The position numbers and the translations under genes were made by a program. A stretch of DNA of 64,000 nt from Candidatus Scotarchaeum otlingeri (GTDB taxonomy: Archaea > Thermoproteota > Nitrososphaeria > Geothermarchaeales > JDFR-13), in contig MTMA02000006.1 in the NCBI GenBank assembly GCA_002011075.2, forward strand, positions 1,418,599 to 1,482,598. Direction: 5' to 3'. Under the pieces are notes generated by a model that had not been told where the DNA came from, did no database searches, and worked only from the letters and a program-made list of their open reading frames with translations. Below, in pieces: positions 17,628 through 26,425 of this stretch (positions within the stretch are counted from its first letter, which is position 1; each line of letters opens with the position of its first letter).

Positions 17628-20234
17628 ATGGATTTGATTATGGGGGAACTAATTAATTGGATTCAGTATACTAAAGAGGATAAAGGTTATCAACGGAATA
17701 CCTCTCAAAATGAGGATTATATTAAAGATAAACAGACACCTAGTAATAAAGCCGATAAAGATGGCTTACTTATTCTAATATCAGCAGATTATGACCCCGA
17801 AGAAAAGAAAACTTTTCTTAAGTTTTATGATATTAAAAAGAAGAATATCGCCGTTCTTTACGATAAACTTGGTCATAAACCATACGCATTTAGCAAAGAA
17901 AACATCGAAAAACTGAAAAATAATGAACATATTCTTAGGATTTCAAAAAGACTTGTTGGATTGGAAGAAGTAGTAAAACATGATCCCATCACAGATTCAG
18001 ATATACACGTAACTAAAATAATTGTTGAGGATCCCTTGGTTATAGGTGGAACGGCCGCATCTCTAAGAAATCATATCAAGTTATGGGAAGCCGACATAAA
18101 GTATTATGCAAACTATCTATTCGACTCCAATCTTAATGTGGGGAAACACTATTTATACACGAATGGTTGGGTAAAGGAAGTTGAAGTCGAACACGAAGAA
18201 CCAGTAAGGAAATATATAAAGAAATATTCTTCTGAGCCGCTCTTAGTTGAATGGATAAAGCTTCTATCAGAAGAAGTACCAGAATACCGGATGTTGGCCG
18301 TGGATATAGAGGTATATGTACCAGACCAAACCAGGATGCCACAACCCGAAAACCCGCGTGACCCTATATTTGTATTTTCCTTACGAGGTACAGACGGCTT
18401 AAAAAAAGTATTGATCTACAATCTAAGAGAAGAAAAGATAGATAAAGAAGGTATTAATGAATTCTCTATAGAAGAATTCAAGGATGAACGCGAATTAATA
18501 TCTCGTGCAATGGAGATAATGCGTAAATATCCTATTATAGTGACTTTCAACGGAGACAACTTTGATATGAGATATATACGTAGAAGAGCAGAATACATCA
18601 ATTTCAGAGAAACAGTTAAAGATATAAGGCTCGGGAGGAATGACGCAAGAATCGACTGGGGAGTACATATAGATTTATATAGATTCTTCAAAAATGTGTC
18701 AATAAAGAATTATGCATTTAGCGGGAAATATGACGAGATTACACTGAATGGAATAGGAAAAAGTTTAGTATCCTTAGAGAAGATTGAACTTGATAAATCA
18801 TTTGACGAGATGACACTTAGAGAAATATGCATCTATTCCTTCAGAGATGCCGAGATAACCTTTAGACTCGCTAATTTTAATAATCAGCTAGTGATGAAGC
18901 TCATCACAATTATAGGTAGAATTGCTAATATGACGCTGGATGATGTCTGTAGATTATCTGTCTCCAACTGGATCCGCAATAGAATGATCGACCTACATAG
19001 AAAGAAGAATTATATTATTCCTCTACAGGAGGAAATAAAAAACAAGGGAGGAGAACGTCATTTTGAGCCAGTTACCAAAGGTAAGAAATATAAAGGTGCA
19101 ATCGTCGTATCTCCAAAATCAGGTGTCCATTTCAATGTATATGTCCTAGACATAGCAAGCCTGTATCCAAGCATAATGAAGGAGTATAACATTTCCTATG
19201 AAACCGTTAACTGTCCACACCCTGAGTGTCGCGGAAATCTCGTTAAGGGAACAAAAACATATATATGTAAAAAGCAGAAAGGAATTGTAAGTGAATTCGT
19301 CGGGTTAATTAGAGACATAAGAGTGAATATTTTTAAGAAGCTGGCTAAGGACAAATCATTAAGTAAAGATAAAAGAGAATTTTTCAATGTAGTACAGAAC
19401 ACACTCAAAGTCTTCATCAACGCAATATATGGAGTATTCGGCTCCGAAGAATTCTTTCTTTTTTACTTACCTGCTGCAGAAGCTGTAACAACATTAGGTA
19501 GACATGCTATTGAAGAAAGTATATCCGAAGCTGAGAATCTAGGTCTAGAAGTAATATACGGCGATACCGACAGCTTTTTCATAAAGGACCCACGTCAAGA
19601 AGCAATAGAAGCATTGATTAAAAAAGTGAGTAAGAAACTCAAGTTACAATTAGAGATAGACAAGATATATAGATATGTCGTCTTTAGTCAACGCAAAAAG
19701 AACTACTTTGGAGTACTTAGCGATGGTACTCTTGATGTAAAGGGTTTAGTGGGTAAAAAAAGTAGTACACCAGAGTATATAAAACGTGTCTTTTACAGGA
19801 TCCTAGAAGAGCTAAGGCATATTACTACACAAGAAGAATTCGAAAAAGCAAAAAAGAAGATCACAAACATAATAATGGAAGCAGAGGAAAAACTGAGAAA
19901 ACGCGATGTCGATATTGAAGACCTAGCGTTAGCAGTAACACTAACTAAACCTCTTAAGTCTTACACAAAAACGACCCCTCAACATGTGAAAGCCGCCCGA
20001 CTAATAGAACTATCAACAGGTAGAAAAATACTACCAGGTAGTGTCATAAAATATGTTAAGACAGTGGACCAGAATGGGGTTAAACCGATGGAATTAATTA
20101 GAAATAGAAAGGAAATAGATGCAAACAAATATATTGAATTATTGTGGTCTACCCTTACACAGATAGTTGATGTATTAGAAATAGAACGGGTGGCTACAGC
20201 TAAATCGCGGCGCCTAGACCAATACTTTTTATAG
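17628..20234 (+). CDS. polB: Family B DNA polymerase
   Basis: Replicative/repair DNA polymerase with 3'-5' exonuclease. Seen: Exo I AVDIEVYV (Asp near residue 225), Exo II TFNGDNFDMRYI, Exo III YSFRDAEITF (Ser where YxxxD enzymes usually have Cys; Asp retained), motif A DIASLYPSIMKEYN (Asp near 508), motif B LKVFINAIYGVFGS, motif C YGDTDSFF (near 644). The fingers/palm insert has four Cys near residues 525-550 (CPHPEC..., then C). The protein ends SRRLDQYFL, a PIP-box-like tail that could bind PCNA. 868 residues. It converges on thrS with a 6-base gap. Confidence 0.95.
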   Translation: MDLIMGELINWIQYTKEDKGYQRNTSQNEDYIKDKQTPSNKADKDGLLILISADYDPEEKKTFLKFYDIKKKNIAVLYDKLGHKPYAFSKENIEKLKNNEHILRISKRLVGLEEVVKHDPITDSDIHVTKIIVEDPLVIGGTAASLRNHIKLWEADIKYYANYLFDSNLNVGKHYLYTNGWVKEVEVEHEEPVRKYIKKYSSEPLLVEWIKLLSEEVPEYRMLAVDIEVYVPDQTRMPQPENPRDPIFVFSLRGTDGLKKVLIYNLREEKIDKEGINEFSIEEFKDERELISRAMEIMRKYPIIVTFNGDNFDMRYIRRRAEYINFRETVKDIRLGRNDARIDWGVHIDLYRFFKNVSIKNYAFSGKYDEITLNGIGKSLVSLEKIELDKSFDEMTLREICIYSFRDAEITFRLANFNNQLVMKLITIIGRIANMTLDDVCRLSVSNWIRNRMIDLHRKKNYIIPLQEEIKNKGGERHFEPVTKGKKYKGAIVVSPKSGVHFNVYVLDIASLYPSIMKEYNISYETVNCPHPECRGNLVKGTKTYICKKQKGIVSEFVGLIRDIRVNIFKKLAKDKSLSKDKREFFNVVQNTLKVFINAIYGVFGSEEFFLFYLPAAEAVTTLGRHAIEESISEAENLGLEVIYGDTDSFFIKDPRQEAIEALIKKVSKKLKLQLEIDKIYRYVVFSQRKKNYFGVLSDGTLDVKGLVGKKSSTPEYIKRVFYRILEELRHITTQEEFEKAKKKITNIIMEAEEKLRKRDVDIEDLALAVTLTKPLKSYTKTTPQHVKAARLIELSTGRKILPGSVIKYVKTVDQNGVKPMELIRNRKEIDANKYIELLWSTLTQIVDVLEIERVATAKSRRLDQYFL

Positions 20235-20240
20235 AACTTT

Positions 20241-21644
20241 TTATACTATCTCTGGTCTATCGCTTACTTTGATTGGGTAGTATAGGGGTAGTTTAGGCAT
20301 CTCCGACACTTCATCAAGAACCATCTTAATTATACCCTCTAAATCCAGCTTAACTGTATCACCGTCTCTAACTCTTACCTTATAGACCCCCTTCTCCAGC
20401 TCTTCATCCCCCACAACTATAATATATGGTACCCATTCCTTCTCCGCCTCTCTAACTCTCTTAGAAACAGTTAGTTCCCTATCATCAACATCACATCTTA
20501 AGCCATATGAATTAATCCTTTTAGCTGTTTCAACAGACCTATCAATATGCTCTTTAGTAACAGGTATCAACCTAATCTGTGTTGGAGATAACCAGATGGG
20601 CAACATCGGCTTCTTGCCCTTCAAGCTAAGTTTATGTGCTTCCTCTAGAAACTCATATAAAAAGCGTTCGAGACTTCCATGTATTGCAGTATGAATTATG
20701 ACAGGATAATTTCTGTTACCATCTCTATCAACATAAGTTATATCGAATCTTCTTGAATTACCCACATCAATTTGAATAGTCGCCGTCTCAAGCGGCTTCA
20801 TCTGAGAATCTATATAATTAAACTCGATATTGATTCGCCAATAATATTTATTAGGCTTAACTGTATGTATTAACACCGGCTTATCTTCAAATCTAACCAA
20901 TGAGATTATGTAGTTCCATTGACTTCTTAAGAAATCTGGATCTAAATTATATAGGCTATAGTAGGTCCATCCATACTTCTGAGCCTCATCAAATATTAAT
21001 TTATATAACTTAAAGAACTCGTCTTTAGCCTCCTCTAGATCTTTAATGAGAACATGCATATCGGGCATAAAGAACCTTCTTAGCCTAGCCAATCCTGTAA
21101 CTTCGCCCCTTTGTTCATATCTATAACTATCCGCTATCTCTACAATCTTGAGAGGGAGGTCTTTATATGAAAGATGATGTCTTTTTAATAGAGAAAATTG
21201 GCCAAAACAAGCAGCATATCGCAATACGAAGCTTCTTTTTTCAGGTGTTACTTTATACATTCGTTGACCGAAAAGGCCTGCATGCTCCTTAATCGCTGGA
21301 ATCTCAAGATCATACAGAATTGAACTTTTAACCGGCATGGCCCCATAGTCCATAGCTACCTGAAGACTACGTTGAGCCAATAAATCCATAATTAATGCAC
21401 CCTTGGGTAGATAAGTAAGGTGTCCAGAATCAGTATATGGTTCATACTCTGCAATCTTTAATTTTTTCATTATCCGAATATGTGGGGCTACACCCCGCTT
21501 AACCTCCTTCTTAAATACCTCTTGTTCTACAAGAGATTTGAAGTATTCGTCTTTGAATTCATATTCCTCTGGATAATAAAGTTCACCATTAGTATCCAAT
21601 ATATAGTATTCATCGGAGTATATCTCGTCTAAGGATAATGACAT
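20241..21644 (-). CDS. thrS: Threonyl-tRNA synthetase, catalytic form without editing domain
   Basis: Charges tRNA-Thr. Class II motifs: motif 1 region around MDYGAMPVKSSILYDLE with KEHAGLFGQRM, motif 2 SYRYEQRGEVTGLARLRRFFMPD, motif 3 in the GSLERFLYEFLEEA stretch (GxxER), then the HGTP anticodon-binding domain (PIWLSPTQIRLIPVTKEH, then LRCDVDD and IPY-like VPYIIVVG). At 467 residues there is neither a TGS domain nor an N-terminal D-aminoacyl-tRNA-deacylase-like editing domain, as in the crenarchaeal ThrRS-cat type that works with a separate ThrRS-ed. The ATG directly follows the stop of the small upstream gene, whose end supplies GGAGGTGGATG. Confidence 0.92.
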   Translation of the reverse strand: MSLSLDEIYSDEYYILDTNGELYYPEEYEFKDEYFKSLVEQEVFKKEVKRGVAPHIRIMKKLKIAEYEPYTDSGHLTYLPKGALIMDLLAQRSLQVAMDYGAMPVKSSILYDLEIPAIKEHAGLFGQRMYKVTPEKRSFVLRYAACFGQFSLLKRHHLSYKDLPLKIVEIADSYRYEQRGEVTGLARLRRFFMPDMHVLIKDLEEAKDEFFKLYKLIFDEAQKYGWTYYSLYNLDPDFLRSQWNYIISLVRFEDKPVLIHTVKPNKYYWRINIEFNYIDSQMKPLETATIQIDVGNSRRFDITYVDRDGNRNYPVIIHTAIHGSLERFLYEFLEEAHKLSLKGKKPMLPIWLSPTQIRLIPVTKEHIDRSVETAKRINSYGLRCDVDDRELTVSKRVREAEKEWVPYIIVVGDEELEKGVYKVRVRDGDTVKLDLEGIIKMVLDEVSEMPKLPLYYPIKVSDRPEIV

Positions 21645-21845
21645 TCACATCCACCTCCATCTCTCTAGTCTATCGATTTTCTTCCTGGCCTTCTTATACT
21701 CTTTATAATGTTTCTTACACAAATATATCTTTCTTCCAGCCCCTCCTTTTAATTCCATATTGACTACACTAAATTTATCTCTAGAGACCGTTTTAACGGC
21801 GGCATCATCGCAATCTTTTACACTACAGATTTTATTATGACTCAT
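21645..21845 (-). CDS. Small zinc-finger-like protein upstream of thrS
   Basis: 66 residues with C-S-V-K-D-C near the N-terminus (C-x4-C) and C-K-K-H (C-x2-H) near residue 43, a spacing suited to one zinc site, followed by a strongly basic helix KEYKKARKKIDRLERWRW. The composition suggests RNA or ribosome binding. It is in an operon with thrS: its stop abuts the thrS start with no gap. The family is conserved in my impression of TACK archaea but I cannot name it. Function unknown; a translation-related role is inferred only from context. Confidence 0.65.
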   Translation of the reverse strand: MSHNKICSVKDCDDAAVKTVSRDKFSVVNMELKGGAGRKIYLCKKHYKEYKKARKKIDRLERWRWM

Positions 21846-21942
21846 CGTTATCGAACCACTCTCCAGATCAACTATTATAAATAATAATTCTATTCTTAAG
21901 CCTAATAAAATAATAATACGGAGACGCTTTGATCATTACCTA

Positions 21943-21955
21943 TATTATTTAAACA
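21943..21955 (+). promoter_or_regulatory. A-box promoter for the CDP-alcohol phosphatidyltransferase gene
   Basis: TATTATTTAAACA centred about 31 bases before the ATG at 21981, predicting a leader of only a few bases. Confidence 0.4.
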
Positions 21956-21980
21956 TCTATAGGACCTTATAGTTTTTAGG

Positions 21981-22586
21981 ATGGTGCTTAGCAAGATTAA
22001 AGATAAGCTGAATCCATATACTATGTCGATAGTTAAGCAGCTTAGTCAGATGGGGCTATATCCTTGGCATTTATCTTTCCTTTCAATAATATTTGCTCTA
22101 TCATCTCTATCAGTACTATATTATTATGAACATCCTAGTCTATATACATTAATGGCCGTATTATTATTTCTCTTAGCTGGTCTAATGGATGCGTTAGATG
22201 GAGCTCTAGCTAGGTATAGGGATATGGTAACAAGTTGGGGAGCCTTCTATGATTCATTTATTGACAGAACGGTGGAAATTATCTTCATATTTGGATTATT
22301 AATATCTGCTTTAATATCATCTATTCCAGCCTATCTATACATAGTTACATCTATCCTGATAAGCTATTCTAGGGCTAGAGCTGAAGGATTAGGTATATCC
22401 TTATCGGGAATAGGCATAATGGAAAGAGCAGAACGAATAATCATATTATCACTATTTATAGTATTGTATATTTTTGTACCCTTTAACCTAGACTTAATAA
22501 TCTACATATTGGTGCTCATCAATTCAATCACCATTATTCAAAGAATCTATAAAGTCTATACAAAATCTAGATCCAGATATGATTAA
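21981..22586 (+). CDS. CDP-alcohol phosphatidyltransferase (archaetidylinositol-phosphate synthase-like)
   Basis: Membrane enzyme transferring a phosphatidyl/archaetidyl group from a CDP-activated lipid to an alcohol, making ether-lipid head groups. Diagnostic motif D-G-x2-A-R-x8-G-x3-D-x3-D is complete in LMDALDGALARYRDM with WGAFYDSFIDR. Six membrane segments are expected over 201 residues and are visible. Archaeal enzymes of this size often make archaetidylinositol phosphate, but the acceptor is not determined by sequence. The 3' end overlaps herA by 20 bases on the opposite strand. Confidence 0.88.
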   Translation: MVLSKIKDKLNPYTMSIVKQLSQMGLYPWHLSFLSIIFALSSLSVLYYYEHPSLYTLMAVLLFLLAGLMDALDGALARYRDMVTSWGAFYDSFIDRTVEIIFIFGLLISALISSIPAYLYIVTSILISYSRARAEGLGISLSGIGIMERAERIIILSLFIVLYIFVPFNLDLIIYILVLINSITIIQRIYKVYTKSRSRYD

Positions 22587-23982
22587 AGACCCTTTTAGTC
22601 CTACCCATAGGATCAAAATTAGACCTAAGTATTTTTATTGTTATCGGAAGATTATTCACCGCTTTACCTACAACAAGACATTGCCCTATCTGTAAATCTC
22701 TCGCTATCGATTTAACCGTCTGAGAATCTATATTGGACACCTTGGCCAGCATATCTAGGTCATGGTCGTTCATAAATCTAAATATAAATAGATTATCCAG
22801 TTGTCTGAATACCTGATGATCTAGGGAATCAGGTTGATTAGTTATAAATATTACATATAGTCCAAAATGACGCATTCGTGTTATAATATCTTCCCAATAA
22901 GTATCTCTTATATACATATGTGCCTCCTCTGCAAATAAGAATAAGGGAGGTATCATCTCTTGTTCCAAAAGACGAACTAATTTATTTAGCAAGATTTCGA
23001 CCAACGCTTTCTTCTCCAAACTCGATAAACCTTTGAGAACTATTATAACTCCTTTTGTATCATCAAAAATCGATTCGAGTGGAGTGGCATCATTATCTCT
23101 CATAAAACACATCGACCGCAATATCAATAATCGAGATACAATAGCATCTCTGATCATTAAATTATTGATAGCTCTATTAACAAAGGAGATCATCTCTGAG
23201 ATAGTAAGGAGATTTTTCTCTTCCATGATAGGCCATAATTCGTTAAATATATTAGCTGAGACACCCGGTAACCCCAAGATATTCATAAGGACTTTAAGAA
23301 AGGACTCTTTACCCAAATATTTTGGAGAAAACACAAGATTTCTACCAGGTATATATACCTGGATATTTTCCTTGCCAGTTAACCCTATATATTCTCCGTT
23401 GAGATCAAGAACCAGTACAGGAGCCCCAAGCGAAGTGAGCGAAGAAACCAGTATCTTTGCCAAATGAGACTTCCCCGTGCCTTTCATACCGGTGATTAGT
23501 GTTAGAGCACCATCTAGTGCATGAGCATTAAGCGAAATAGGTGTTTCTTCCTCATCGAGCCCAAGGTTTATTCCTAGGAAATCTTTCGAACTATTATTTA
23601 ACTTTGTTACTGAGGCAGTAGATATCTTCTTTACTATCGAGGCACTTCGCGAGGGAAGTTCAGATATGCTAGGTACTAGTTTATCTTTCATAATGGCTCC
23701 TCGCAATACACATGTTAATAGTTTAGTATCTCTTAACAACATTGTTGTCCTTGAAACCTGATATGGATCCTCATCCATCAATTCATTGTTCAGGAAAAAG
23801 CCTTCTCGAATCAACTCTTCTAGTAGTCCAGGGGCATCTATATAATTTATTTCTATGACCTGTAAGAGAAGCTTTATATCTCGCGATTTATCTTCCACAA
23901 CTAGATATCCGCCCTTATTTATCTCTTCCCCGGGAAATGATAATATTTCAAAGATTTTTCCACTTTTTCTATAGAGCAGCAT
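22567..23982 (-). CDS. herA: HerA-like hexameric DNA translocase/helicase
   Basis: FtsK/HerA-superfamily ATPase that, with NurA, resects DNA ends for recombination in archaea. Seen: N-terminal HAS-barrel-like beta domain (residues 1-110), Walker A GMKGTGKSH (164-172), VLVLDLNGEY after it, Walker B LFLFAEEAHMYI, then IFITNQPDSLD (sensor/QP motif) and the C-terminal FRFMNDHDLDMLAKVS. 471 residues is within the family. It overlaps nurA by 14 bases and follows it in the operon. Divergence from the model Sulfolobus protein appears high, so a HerA paralogue is possible. Confidence 0.85.
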   Translation of the reverse strand: MLLYRKSGKIFEILSFPGEEINKGGYLVVEDKSRDIKLLLQVIEINYIDAPGLLEELIREGFFLNNELMDEDPYQVSRTTMLLRDTKLLTCVLRGAIMKDKLVPSISELPSRSASIVKKISTASVTKLNNSSKDFLGINLGLDEEETPISLNAHALDGALTLITGMKGTGKSHLAKILVSSLTSLGAPVLVLDLNGEYIGLTGKENIQVYIPGRNLVFSPKYLGKESFLKVLMNILGLPGVSANIFNELWPIMEEKNLLTISEMISFVNRAINNLMIRDAIVSRLLILRSMCFMRDNDATPLESIFDDTKGVIIVLKGLSSLEKKALVEILLNKLVRLLEQEMIPPLFLFAEEAHMYIRDTYWEDIITRMRHFGLYVIFITNQPDSLDHQVFRQLDNLFIFRFMNDHDLDMLAKVSNIDSQTVKSIARDLQIGQCLVVGKAVNNLPITIKILRSNFDPMGRTKRVFNHIWI

Positions 23983-25048
23983 TATTACTCACCCATTCAC
24001 CTGGAGACTTGTTAAATGACCCGAATAATACATCGCGAATTCGCGGAGACTGAATAAATTTGCCGCCTAATCTCTTCACAAGAATTTTTAAGGCTAGTAT
24101 TTCATTTCTAAGGAGCTTTGAAGATACATGGGCCTCCTTTAATACATCGGGATAACCAGTATTTACTGATATACCTGTATAAATATGATCTAGGATAGGA
24201 TATGGATTGTCAATATATTTTGGTATGTCTATTCTAAGAGGAACTGAACGCTGCGAAAACCGAGCTAAAAATATCCAGTTATGTGATGATCCAAAGCGAA
24301 CTAGCCTATTAGGAATCCTCACTATCGTAGGTCCTCTACTCATATATAATGCCGAAACATAGTGCGGATACCTTTTATATAATTTGCTTTTCTTAGATAC
24401 TCCAGCTACACATCTATCCCTACTAATCATATTATATATAAAATATTCATCGAGAACCTTCTGCCCTAGAACACTTCTTGAGAGTGATCCATCTATAAGA
24501 ATCAATGTATCTTGTGGCATAGTCTCGACGGCTTCAAGAAAAAGAGTCCTTTCGAAAAGCGTGATAACTATTTTCTTCGAGATAGATATGTCCTCTAATA
24601 CCCTAAATCTTTCATACTTACTTAAAGAAACACTATCAAGGATATCTTCTATATTTTCTCTCGATAAATAAAATAAGAAGGGGCCATATCTCCTAATTGA
24701 AACTTTATAATTTATATCTGCAACGATTGCCCCCCTAATAGCGAATAGAAAACCATTTCTGCTTTCTCCAATGGGATGAATTGTAGAGTCAATTCCAGCT
24801 ATTCTTATATCAGAAAGCTGTCTTGGGGAATAAATTAAGTCATTATCCGTTTCACCGGAATATGTGTTGTATAAAGGAGAAATAGAATATACACCATCAT
24901 AAGGGTCACGGGGTACAAATATTTCGCCTTTAATATGATTAAGAGAGTCCTTTATCACAGTATACATTCTATCTATAATCTGTTCTTCTATTGATTCGGT
25001 GTTAAAGACCAATTTTTGAATTGTTTTATGTTTTTTCATGATTTTCAT
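23969..25048 (-). CDS. nurA: NurA-family nuclease
   Basis: 5'-3' nuclease partner of HerA. The NurA domain's two metal aspartates are visible: D87 in IRIAGIDSTIHP (the D-[GS]-S motif) and D186 in TLILIDGSLS; GVSKKSK follows as in the family, and the C-terminal region has ILDHIYTGIS and NEILALKILVKR. 359 residues. ATG 25048 is favoured because an A-box lies at the leaderless distance; ATG 25039 is in frame. It is the first gene of a nurA-herA operon and is divergent from a small HTH protein 49 bases away. Confidence 0.85.
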   Translation of the reverse strand: MKIMKKHKTIQKLVFNTESIEEQIIDRMYTVIKDSLNHIKGEIFVPRDPYDGVYSISPLYNTYSGETDNDLIYSPRQLSDIRIAGIDSTIHPIGESRNGFLFAIRGAIVADINYKVSIRRYGPFLFYLSRENIEDILDSVSLSKYERFRVLEDISISKKIVITLFERTLFLEAVETMPQDTLILIDGSLSRSVLGQKVLDEYFIYNMISRDRCVAGVSKKSKLYKRYPHYVSALYMSRGPTIVRIPNRLVRFGSSHNWIFLARFSQRSVPLRIDIPKYIDNPYPILDHIYTGISVNTGYPDVLKEAHVSSKLLRNEILALKILVKRLGGKFIQSPRIRDVLFGSFNKSPGEWVSNNAAL

Positions 25049-25054
25049 GAATTA

Positions 25055-25078
25055 TATGTATTTAAAAATATATAAAGC
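25055..25078. promoter_or_regulatory. Shared bidirectional A-box between nurA and an HTH gene
   Basis: One AT-rich block reading TTTAAAAATATATAAAG (plus) and CTTTATATATTTTTAAA (minus) lies about 25-30 bases before both the ATG at 25098 and the ATG at 25048. Both transcripts would be leaderless and would compete for or share TBP/TFB binding. A protein bound here would control both directions. Confidence 0.5.
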
Positions 25079-25097
25079 TTTCTATATAATTCTATTC

Positions 25098-25490
25098 ATG
25101 AAGAATATGACCGGAGATAAGATACGAGTTAAAATAAAGGTAAGGGGAATAGAGGTGGAGGTTGAGGCCCCACCGGATCAGTTGGAAAAGGCCATTTCAA
25201 ATATCATATCAGGGATAGAAAAGGTTGAGAGGAAAAGTGAAGAAGTTGTAGGAGTTATACCAGCAACATGTAAGGAGGCCGTTGAAATGTTATGGAGGGA
25301 GGGATATTTCAGTCAAGCTAAACGGTTAGCTGAAGTATGGAGAGAATTAAGTGAGAGGGGATTTAATTATGACAGAAGTGCATTGTCTCATGCGTTATCA
25401 GACTTAACGAAAGAGGGCATATTAACGAGAATTGGGAAGTCTAGAAGGTATAGATATGTCCAGAAACTACCTTATATAAAAACAACATAA
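25098..25490 (+). CDS. Beta-hairpin/winged-helix protein 1, divergent from nurA
   Basis: About 130 residues. N-terminal unit KIRVKIKVRGIEVEVEA (two strands) followed by a helix DQLEKAISNIISGIE; a linker; then a helical HTH-like part with YFSQAKRLAEVWRELSERG and a winged-helix end RSALSHALSDLTKEGILTRI with a basic wing GKSRRYRYV. The same layout occurs in the two minus-strand neighbours. ATG 25098 was chosen because the A-box places transcription there; an upstream ATG at 25038 would run through the promoter. It is a candidate DNA-binding regulator of the divergent nurA-herA operon. The family is not one I can name. Confidence 0.65.
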   Translation: MKNMTGDKIRVKIKVRGIEVEVEAPPDQLEKAISNIISGIEKVERKSEEVVGVIPATCKEAVEMLWREGYFSQAKRLAEVWRELSERGFNYDRSALSHALSDLTKEGILTRIGKSRRYRYVQKLPYIKTT

Positions 25491-25496
25491 GAAATA

Positions 25497-25988
25497 TTAT
25501 ATATTTTTTCTTTGAAATGCAAGTATTCCTTTTAAAGATACCCTATACCTAACACCATCGTCTCCACGCATCTTCTCTATATATCCTTTTGAATATAACT
25601 CACTTAACCGCGAGGAGGCGGATTTTGTAGAGGATGCAACTATATAGGATAGCTCTGATAGTGACATGTAATCATCAGTACGTATATTCGATAGCTTCAT
25701 TAATCTAGCGGCTATCAATGCGGCCATTATTTTATTACTTATTGATAACCCTTCACCTGTTGGGGTAAATATTATATGGCCCGCTTCTGTTATATGTAAA
25801 AATGGTTTTAGCATATCAATCAAGTCGTTTATATCGATATTGATAACTATACGCTTCGCTAGATTGTATCCTGGATAAATTTCAGAAAAAACTTTATTGA
25901 TAGCTCTAATAACATCTTCCAATTCCCCTTCAAATTCATAGAAATGTCCCTCCAATTCCAATTTAACTTTTATAATGTTATCCTTCAA
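25497..25988 (-). CDS. Beta-hairpin/winged-helix protein 2
   Basis: About 163 residues. N-terminal unit IIKVKLELEGHFYEFEGELEDVIRAINKV (28 residues, positions 5-32; two strands then helix) matches the plan of its two neighbours. The middle segment (35-85) is extra. The C-terminus is a winged helix: MSLSELSYIVASS, then SASSRLSELYSKGYIEKM with a wing GDDGVRYRV. The start is TTG 25988 with GGTGATGA just ahead, overlapping the stop of the upstream gene. It is the last gene of gatD-gatE-HTH-HTH and ends 6 bases from the convergent HTH gene. Confidence 0.62.
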   Translation of the reverse strand: MKDNIIKVKLELEGHFYEFEGELEDVIRAINKVFSEIYPGYNLAKRIVINIDINDLIDMLKPFLHITEAGHIIFTPTGEGLSISNKIMAALIAARLMKLSNIRTDDYMSLSELSYIVASSTKSASSRLSELYSKGYIEKMRGDDGVRYRVSLKGILAFQRKNI

Positions 25989-26425
25989 TCATCATCACCT
26001 AATGGTGGCTTTACAGGAACATATAAATAGACGCCATCTTTACTTTTTATTCTTCTCAACTCTCCCCTTTGGACAAGTCTCTTTAAATTTACCGCTACAG
26101 TCGACTTCTGGTAGTATAATCCTATATTATTCAATGCTTGCATAATTTCCGTCAGAGATTTGGGTTTTTTCGCCCATGGGGTACTAAATAGTTTAATTAA
26201 AATACGTGAGACTGGCTCTTTTTTTGAGATCTTAATAGGGGGGACCACAGATTCATCAGTCGGCTTCTCTAGATCTTCTATCGATATCTCTTCCCGGGAG
26301 AAGGATTTAATGATGTATGGGAGATATGAAGATAGAAAATCTTTTACATCATCTTTATTTCCTTTGATTTCTATTTCATTTCCACCTATCTTGATCCGTA
26401 TTTCTATATAATCCTTATACAACAC
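25985..26425 (-). CDS. Beta-hairpin/winged-helix protein 3
   Basis: About 146 residues. N-terminal unit YIEIRIKIGGNEIEIKG plus helix DDVKDFLSSYLPYII, the same pattern as in the two adjacent genes; a low-complexity linker (45-75); then a winged helix PKSLTEIMQALNNIG, STVAVNLKRLVQRGELRRI with wing KDGVYLYVPV. The GTG start overlaps the gatE stop by three bases, and the stop overlaps the next HTH gene, so it is translated from the gatDE message. Related architecture in three adjacent genes on both strands indicates old duplication. Role unknown; DNA binding is inferred. Confidence 0.62.
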   Translation of the reverse strand: MLYKDYIEIRIKIGGNEIEIKGNKDDVKDFLSSYLPYIIKSFSREEISIEDLEKPTDESVVPPIKISKKEPVSRILIKLFSTPWAKKPKSLTEIMQALNNIGLYYQKSTVAVNLKRLVQRGELRRIKSKDGVYLYVPVKPPLGDDD

